From: Verrucomicrobia bacterium UBA2970
Lineage (GTDB): Bacteria; Verrucomicrobiota; Verrucomicrobiia; Limisphaerales; AAA164-E04
NCBI GenBank assembly: GCA_002348345.1
Contig: DEAY01000263.1
Span: 10,615 to 19,986 of the forward strand
DNA length: 9,372 nt
Direction: 5' to 3'
Shown here one piece after another: positions 5,071-9,372 of the stretch (positions are counted from its first letter, which is position 1; every line of letters starts with the position of its first letter). The notes under the pieces are model-generated. The model was given only the letters and a program-made list of their open reading frames with translations. It was not told where the DNA came from and made no database searches. Made by a program: the position numbers and the translations under genes.

Positions 5071-6405
5071 ATGTCCCCCACGACGCCGCCGCCCTCGGAC
5101 CTGAAAGGGATCCTAAAACAACTCGGCCCTGGTCTCATTATTTCTGCCAATATCGTCGGTTCGGGCGAGCTGATTGTCACCACCAAGGTGGGAGCCGACG
5201 CAGGCTTCGCGCTGCTGTGGTTCATTATTCTCGGATGCATGATCAAGGTTTTCCTCCAGGTTGAACTCGGCCGTTACACCATCGGAAAAGGGAAATCGAC
5301 CCTAGAGGCGCTGAACTCCGTCCCCGGTCCACGGCTTTGGGTTTCATGGTTGGTTTGGTGCTGGCTGATCATGTTTATCGCGACCTTCTTTCAACTCTCG
5401 GGCATGGTCGGCGGCATCGCGGGTGTGGCTCGCATGGCGGGGTCTGCTTTCGATGATTGGATCTGGGCCCTCCTGATTACCACTTCATGTGCCGTTCTCC
5501 TCTTCATTGGGCGTTATCGTTTCATCGAGAGGTTCTCCACAACGATGGTTGCAGGATTCACGGTTTTTACGATTTTTGCGGTCATCTCGTTGTACTGGAC
5601 GGACTATGGAATTACCTTGTCGAATCTCAAGGAAGGGTTGAGTTTTCGGCTCCCCGATAACTTCACCACGGCCTTCGCCGCATTTGGGGTCATTGGAGTG
5701 GGTGCTTCGGAACTCATCTACTACCCCTATTGGTGCCTGGAAAAAGGCTATGCCAGTCATGTCGGACCCAACGATGGTTCCGCGGCTTGGGCGGAAAGGG
5801 CTCAGGGTTGGATGCGCGTCCTTCGCTGGGATGCCTGGGTGTCAATGGTGATCTATACCGGAGCGACGGTAGCATTCTACTTGCTGGGGGCGGCCATCCT
5901 CCATGGAAAAGATCTTACCGTATCGAACGACGATATGATTCCGACTCTTTCCAATCTTTACCAGACGTCGTTTGGCAATATCGGGCTGGGGATCTTTCTG
6001 GTCGGTGCCACCGTCGTGCTCTACTCGACGATCTTCATCTCAACGGCCTCCAATGCTCGCTTGTCAGCCGATTTTTTGCGCATTGGTCGATTGGTGGCGG
6101 TTGAGACAGAAGCCGATCGCCTGCGTCTGATCCAAATCGCCTGCGTGTCCCTTCCCGCCCTCTACTTCGTTTTCTATATCTCTGTTGGCCAACCCCTGAC
6201 GCTGGTAATGATCGGCTCGATCGCCCAAGCCCTGATGCTTCCTCTGATCTGTTTTGGGGTCATTTATTTCCACTTCACCGCCACGGATTCAGCCATTAAG
6301 CCCGGAAAAACCTGGATGAGCTTTCTTTGGATCTCATCGTTCCTGATGACGAGTGTGGGAATCTACCAGTTCGTTCAAGTAGTCCAAAAATACCTTCAAA
6401 AATAG
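5071..6405 (+). CDS. Nramp-family transporter homologue lacking the DPGN and MPH metal motifs
   Basis: This is a 444-residue integral inner-membrane protein with about 11 hydrophobic helices, roughly at 19-40, 46-64, 88-115, 131-147, 158-174, 201-221, 256-277, 300-323, 354-370, 375-400 and 414-436. The first helix, GPGLIISANIVGSGELIVTT, aligns with Nramp TM1, but the metal-binding DPGN reads GSGE (30-33): Asp becomes Gly and Asn becomes Glu. The TM6 region reads GASELIYYPYW (211-221) in place of the MPH motif. FLQVELGRYT (61-70) fits the end of TM2 in the family. Classical Nramp proteins import Mn2+ or Fe2+ with protons; here that chemistry is doubtful and the substrate is unknown. Glu33 and Glu214 are candidate substrate or proton sites. 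Start ATG 5071 lies just before the conserved LKQLGPG segment. The gene is divergent to the M24-like gene. Confidence 0.88.
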   Translation: MSPTTPPPSDLKGILKQLGPGLIISANIVGSGELIVTTKVGADAGFALLWFIILGCMIKVFLQVELGRYTIGKGKSTLEALNSVPGPRLWVSWLVWCWLIMFIATFFQLSGMVGGIAGVARMAGSAFDDWIWALLITTSCAVLLFIGRYRFIERFSTTMVAGFTVFTIFAVISLYWTDYGITLSNLKEGLSFRLPDNFTTAFAAFGVIGVGASELIYYPYWCLEKGYASHVGPNDGSAAWAERAQGWMRVLRWDAWVSMVIYTGATVAFYLLGAAILHGKDLTVSNDDMIPTLSNLYQTSFGNIGLGIFLVGATVVLYSTIFISTASNARLSADFLRIGRLVAVETEADRLRLIQIACVSLPALYFVFYISVGQPLTLVMIGSIAQALMLPLICFGVIYFHFTATDSAIKPGKTWMSFLWISSFLMTSVGIYQFVQVVQKYLQK

Positions 6406-6519
6406 CACCTCCCAAGCCGCGGGACCGGAACTCGGTTTTGCGGATTCCTGCGGCCCTTTCACAAGCAAGTCGAAGGTCACTTCAGCGCCGCCAGAAAGCG
6501 CTCGTCTTGCCATCGAACC

Positions 6520-6550
6520 AATCGGTTTCAACCCGGGCTTAAACCCGATT
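6520..6550. terminator. Hairpin in the convergent spacer, possible terminator
   Basis: AATCGGTTT (6520-6528) pairs with AAACC-GATT (6541-6550, one bulged C) to give 9 bp around a loop containing CCCGGG. It lies 115 bases after the transporter stop and 89 bases past the stop of the opposing isomerase gene. No long T tract follows on either strand, so termination is uncertain. Confidence 0.3.
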
Positions 6551-6569
6551 AGGCCGGAACGATCTCCAC

Positions 6570-6594
6570 AGGCCTTCCATCAAAAGGAAGGCTT
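6570..6594. terminator. Second hairpin in the convergent spacer, possible terminator
   Basis: AGGCCTTCC (6570-6578) pairs with GGAAGGCTT (6586-6594), 9 bp with one G-U, around the loop ATCAAAA. It lies between the ends of two convergent genes, where terminators are expected. It has no T tract on either strand, so it may instead act as an mRNA 3'-end stabiliser. The rest of the 6406-6638 spacer shows no gene. Confidence 0.35.
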
Positions 6595-6638
6595 AGAACG
6601 ATTCGTTCGAAGTCGCCTCGACCAAAACGCCACCTTGA

Positions 6639-7466
6639 TCACGAGGCATCACGGAGATCGACGATCCGCATCAGCTTCGCCGTCTCACGATAGGCTTCCT
6701 CCACCCATTGCACGATTCGCTTGGGGTCGGGGGAGTATTCGAGCTCGATCGATACCACTCCCTCCATCTTCAGCTCCTTGATGGCCTGCAAGTAGGGAAC
6801 AAATTTGACGATCCCCCTACCCGGCGGCAAGTCCCCGTGGACCTTTCCATCACAATCACTGATATGGACATGGATGGCTTTCCCCTTCAACGCCCTCAAA
6901 TCCGTCGGTGCCGTGTCGGACAAGACGAGATGGCTGATATCGATGTTGGCTTTGACTCGAGGGTGCTTGCAGGCCTTCACAAATCGGACCATTGAGTCCA
7001 CGTTGTTCAAGAGACTGAGGCGAAACGGTTCTAACTCCAGGGCGATATCAATCTTCTTCTTGTCCGCATAGTCACCGAGTCGGCGGCAGGTCTCAATCGC
7101 CCACTGCCACTGCGCTTCCGGGGGAATGACTTCACGTTGCCAGATATACTCGCCCAGTACCAAAAGGATGTTGCTGGCTCCCCATTGCTTGGCAAGGTCG
7201 ATGAATTTCTTGCAGCGGTCGACATGAAAGGCGCGAACCGGATCGTTGAAATCAATCAACCCCACCGCTACGACGGGCAGGGACACAATGGGAAGTCCCA
7301 GACGATCACAAGTTCGCCCCACCAAGCTCACCTCCTTCTTGGTGATCCCTACCGCTTCGGTAAAAATATCCACGCAGTCAAATCCAATCCGAGAAATGTG
7401 TTTCAGTCCTGCCGCGGTATCGACGCCGGCTTGCGAGAACGCACTGTTGATGATCCCTAACTTCAT
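6639..7466 (-). CDS. Sugar phosphate isomerase/epimerase family protein (xylose isomerase-like TIM barrel)
   Basis: The 275-residue protein looks like a cytosolic TIM-barrel enzyme of the AP-endonuclease-2/xylose-isomerase-like superfamily. The expected metal-binding residues are in order: Glu144/Glu146 in LELEP, Asp176 and His179 in NIDISH, His199/His201 in HVHISD, the HGDLPPGRG loop at 210-218, and Glu241/Glu243 in IELEYS. The pattern and length match members acting as sugar, keto-sugar or inositol-derivative isomerases, epimerases and dehydratases. The exact substrate cannot be read. The ATG at 7466 opens directly on the first barrel strand (MKLGIINSAF). It lies 5 bases after the stop of the Gfo/Idh/MocA gene, so the two are almost certainly co-transcribed and probably act on the same substrate or on consecutive intermediates. 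A purine-rich AAAGAAG upstream may serve as ribosome binding site. Confidence 0.9.
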   Translation of the reverse strand: MKLGIINSAFSQAGVDTAAGLKHISRIGFDCVDIFTEAVGITKKEVSLVGRTCDRLGLPIVSLPVVAVGLIDFNDPVRAFHVDRCKKFIDLAKQWGASNILLVLGEYIWQREVIPPEAQWQWAIETCRRLGDYADKKKIDIALELEPFRLSLLNNVDSMVRFVKACKHPRVKANIDISHLVLSDTAPTDLRALKGKAIHVHISDCDGKVHGDLPPGRGIVKFVPYLQAIKELKMEGVVSIELEYSPDPKRIVQWVEEAYRETAKLMRIVDLRDAS

Positions 7467-7471
7467 GGTCG

Positions 7472-8587
7472 CTAAGCTTCTTTCACCGGTGACCCGATGG
7501 GTGGTTCCAAACCAAATTCACTGAGTTTCACGAGGCGCTCCTCTGCAACACTCTGGTAGGCCGCGTCGACCAGGGCCATCGTCCGCAGATTATCTCGCCC
7601 CCCGATCTCGGGTTCCGTCCCGTTTTCCAAGGCACGGAGAAGCTGGGCCATGGTCCCGATAAAGGCATCAGGGAACCAACTTTCCGTCCACTGGGGTTGG
7701 GTAAACGCCTCCTGACCCACTGCGGCGAACCGAAGGGACGAGGGGGTCGTGTAGGGATCCTGACACCAACCGATGTCTCCCAGGGCCAGCCCGTTCAATC
7801 CCTCCACTCGCCATTGGATCCGAATATCACCCGGGCAACCCTCCCGAGCGGGACCCGTCCAGGTATCGTCGATTCCAATACACCGCAGGCCGCTGGCATA
7901 GTGGAGCATATAGGTGGCAATCCCATCCTCATGCGGGAAGGTCGTCCTGGGGTCCGTCCGAACGCTGCAAAAGATCCCTTCCGGATCACCAAACCAATAA
8001 CGGAAACAGTCGAGATGGTGAATCGACATGATTCGCAAGGTCACCCAACCCATCCGCTCCTGCCAAGGCATCCAATGGGGAATGCCTCTCATGTCGATCG
8101 TTGCCAAGATCGGCTCGCCGATGGTCCCATTCTCCAGCAAGGCCTTCCCTGCTCGAACCGATTGATCATAGCGCATGTTCTGGTTCACCGCTAAGGTGAT
8201 TCCTGCCTTCTCACAGAGAGCCACGGCCTCCCTGGCTTCTTCCAAGTTCATTCCCAGAGGTTTCTGAGCGAGAATCCCCCTCACCGTTCCCCGCCGGCAG
8301 GCGGCGCGAATCAGTCCCAATTGGGCGTCCGGGGGGACGGCGATATCCAACACCTCGATGCCGGGATCATCAAGGAGCTGCTCGTAGGTCTCATACACCT
8401 GTCCAATCTCATGTCGTCGGGCCGTTTTTTCCGCATTGGCTCGGGTTCGAGACGCGATGGCCACCGGATTCATCCCTGCTTTTCGGTAGGCCACCAGGTG
8501 ACAATCCGAGACGATGAATCCGCTGCCGAGAATCCCTATCCGGAAATCGAGGCGCTTCGGGAGCTCTGCGTGGATCTTTAAGTCCAT
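7472..8587 (-). CDS. Gfo/Idh/MocA-family NAD(P)-dependent oxidoreductase
   Basis: The 371-residue protein probably oxidises or reduces a sugar, cyclitol or their derivative with NAD(P). The N-terminal Rossmann domain (14-135) has GILGSGFIVSD (18-28) as dinucleotide motif. The catalytic-Lys motif, usually EKP, reads AQKPLG (107-112) with Lys109 kept. The C-terminal alpha/beta domain has SIHHLDCFRYWFG (188-200), where His190 fits the active-site His; the Asp four residues before it in typical members is Ile186. Length is normal. No signal peptide is present, whereas some secreted members of this family in related phyla carry a Tat signal. The only ATG near the N-terminus is at 8587. The sugar isomerase gene follows 5 bases on, and the WalJ-like MBL gene precedes it by 40 bases. 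Confidence 0.92.
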   Translation of the reverse strand: MDLKIHAELPKRLDFRIGILGSGFIVSDCHLVAYRKAGMNPVAIASRTRANAEKTARRHEIGQVYETYEQLLDDPGIEVLDIAVPPDAQLGLIRAACRRGTVRGILAQKPLGMNLEEAREAVALCEKAGITLAVNQNMRYDQSVRAGKALLENGTIGEPILATIDMRGIPHWMPWQERMGWVTLRIMSIHHLDCFRYWFGDPEGIFCSVRTDPRTTFPHEDGIATYMLHYASGLRCIGIDDTWTGPAREGCPGDIRIQWRVEGLNGLALGDIGWCQDPYTTPSSLRFAAVGQEAFTQPQWTESWFPDAFIGTMAQLLRALENGTEPEIGGRDNLRTMALVDAAYQSVAEERLVKLSEFGLEPPIGSPVKEA

Positions 8588-8627
8588 AACGGGGATCGCC
8601 CTATTAGCCTTGGAGATCTTTTGAAGG

Positions 8628-9372
8628 TCAAGAATAACTCAACGACTCACGGAGGGGTTGGGTCGGCGACGGCTGGTCCTGTTCGGTGGCGCTCACGGTG
8701 ACATGATGCGCTCCCAGTGACTCCAACCGCTCCGAGATCACCCGGGTGGCAAGCTGAGGGGAATTGCAGTCACGACTTAAATGAGCCAGGTAGAGCCGTT
8801 GCAGACGATCCGACAACAATTCCCCGAGGGCGGTCGCCGCCGCCTCATTACTGAGGTGACCGTGCCGACTGAGAATTCGTTGCTTGATACTCCAGGGTCT
8901 CTTCGTGTCTTCCTGAAGGAGCTTCACATCGTAGTTGGTTTCGAGAACCAGGGTCTCAACAGACCTTACCCGCTCAATGACCAGTCGCGTCGCATGTCCG
9001 AGATCAGTTAGGAATCCAACCGACCCAGCGGAAGTATGAACGACAAAACCCACCGGATCGTAGGCATCATGAGGAATGGAAAACGACTCCACATTCATAT
9101 CGCCCAGATCAAAGGGGGCCCCGGTCTGGAACACCCGGGCTGGGAACTTGATCTCGAATTGAGACTCCACAGCCTCGAGCGTTAACCGATTGCAATAGAG
9201 GGGAATATCCAGCTTTGCCGCGATCATCTTCAGTCCCTTTGTATGATCACTGTGCTCGTGCGTGAGAAGGATCCCGGTCAAGGTCTCGGGGGTCCGACCG
9301 ATCGATTCTAGGCGGCTCCGAATCTGGCGGCCACTGAACCCGGCATCGATCAACAGACGGGTCGCACCATCC
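8628..9372 (-). CDS. MBL-fold hydrolase, WalJ/YycJ-like (partial: 5' end beyond window edge)
   Basis: About 247 residues are visible. The frame runs open to the right edge, and the first visible residues (DGATRLLIDAGFSGRQI) match the second strand of YycJ-type proteins, so some 20-30 N-terminal residues lie outside. Numbering from the edge: metal motif HEHSDH at 38-43 (bases 9260-9243), His101 in SIPHDAYDP, Asp123 in GFLTDLGH and His197 in LAHLSRDCNSP. The conserved segments LLQEDTKRPW, RILSRHGHLSN and AHLSRD support the YycJ group over other MBL families. The usual ESNHD reads ETNYD (145-149). In Gram-positive bacteria WalJ is linked to DNA metabolism and cell-wall signalling; the role here is unknown. 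A TTG at 9353 is not the true start. The gene is followed by the oxidoreductase after 40 bases, in the same direction. Confidence 0.9.
   Translation of the reverse strand, partial: DGATRLLIDAGFSGRQIRSRLESIGRTPETLTGILLTHEHSDHTKGLKMIAAKLDIPLYCNRLTLEAVESQFEIKFPARVFQTGAPFDLGDMNVESFSIPHDAYDPVGFVVHTSAGSVGFLTDLGHATRLVIERVRSVETLVLETNYDVKLLQEDTKRPWSIKQRILSRHGHLSNEAAATALGELLSDRLQRLYLAHLSRDCNSPQLATRVISERLESLGAHHVTVSATEQDQPSPTQPLRESLSYS

Noticed and set aside
6596..6608. GAACGA-T-TCGTTC palindrome as an operator
   Set aside because: It lies between the 3' ends of convergent genes, with no promoter nearby.
7697..8194. Plus-strand 165-codon open frame opposite the oxidoreductase
   Set aside because: Antisense shadow of the Gfo/Idh/MocA gene, which has clear family motifs on the other strand.
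9351..9353. TTG as the start of the WalJ/YycJ-like gene
   Set aside because: The frame is open to the window edge and the residues before the TTG match the conserved family N-terminal region.

Overview
The window is a moderately GC-rich bacterial chromosomal stretch with ten ordinary-looking loci and no tRNA, rRNA, CRISPR array, transposase or phage gene that I can see. The mix of families points to the Planctomycetota-Verrucomicrobiota-Chlamydiota group, with Verrucomicrobiota my best guess. The clues are an MBL-fold enzyme with an N-terminal XRE-like helix-turn-helix, a creatinase-like M24 protein, an Nramp relative lacking the metal motif, Gfo/Idh/MocA plus TIM-barrel isomerase pairs, and mostly weak Shine-Dalgarno sequences. 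This assignment is inference from remembered family distributions; no search was possible.

Left part (1-2916). A plus-strand MBL-fold hydrolase (91-957) is followed by a 359-base non-coding stretch with three predicted RNA hairpins, the last a good intrinsic terminator (1149-1187). Next come ilvH (acetolactate synthase small subunit) and ilvC (ketol-acid reductoisomerase), 36 bases apart and closed by a second clear terminator (2884-2915). They form a branched-chain amino-acid operon, but ilvB, the catalytic large subunit that usually precedes ilvH, is absent from this position.

Middle (2981-6405). A secreted or periplasmic protein with a PilP/GspC-like domain and a very basic Thr/Arg-rich tail (2981-3796) carries an 11-C homopolymer inside its gene. 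It converges on a minus-strand creatinase/M24-fold protein (3793-4911), and the two stop codons overlap in a shared CTAG. Divergent from the M24 gene is an 11-helix Nramp-family transporter homologue (5071-6405). Both of these proteins lack the metal-binding residues that define their classical relatives.

Right part (6406-9372). After a 233-base convergent spacer with two hairpins, three minus-strand genes probably form one operon, read right to left: a WalJ/YycJ-like MBL hydrolase (partial, 5' end outside the window), a Gfo/Idh/MocA oxidoreductase, and a xylose-isomerase-like TIM-barrel sugar isomerase/epimerase. The last two are 5 bases apart and probably act in one sugar or cyclitol oxidation route.

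I did not find a convincing, wholly new multi-gene system. The best leads are the structured leader or small RNA before ilvH, the metal-site-deficient M24/Nramp divergent pair, the HTH-MBL fusion, and the PilP/GspC-like protein with its slippage-prone C tract.
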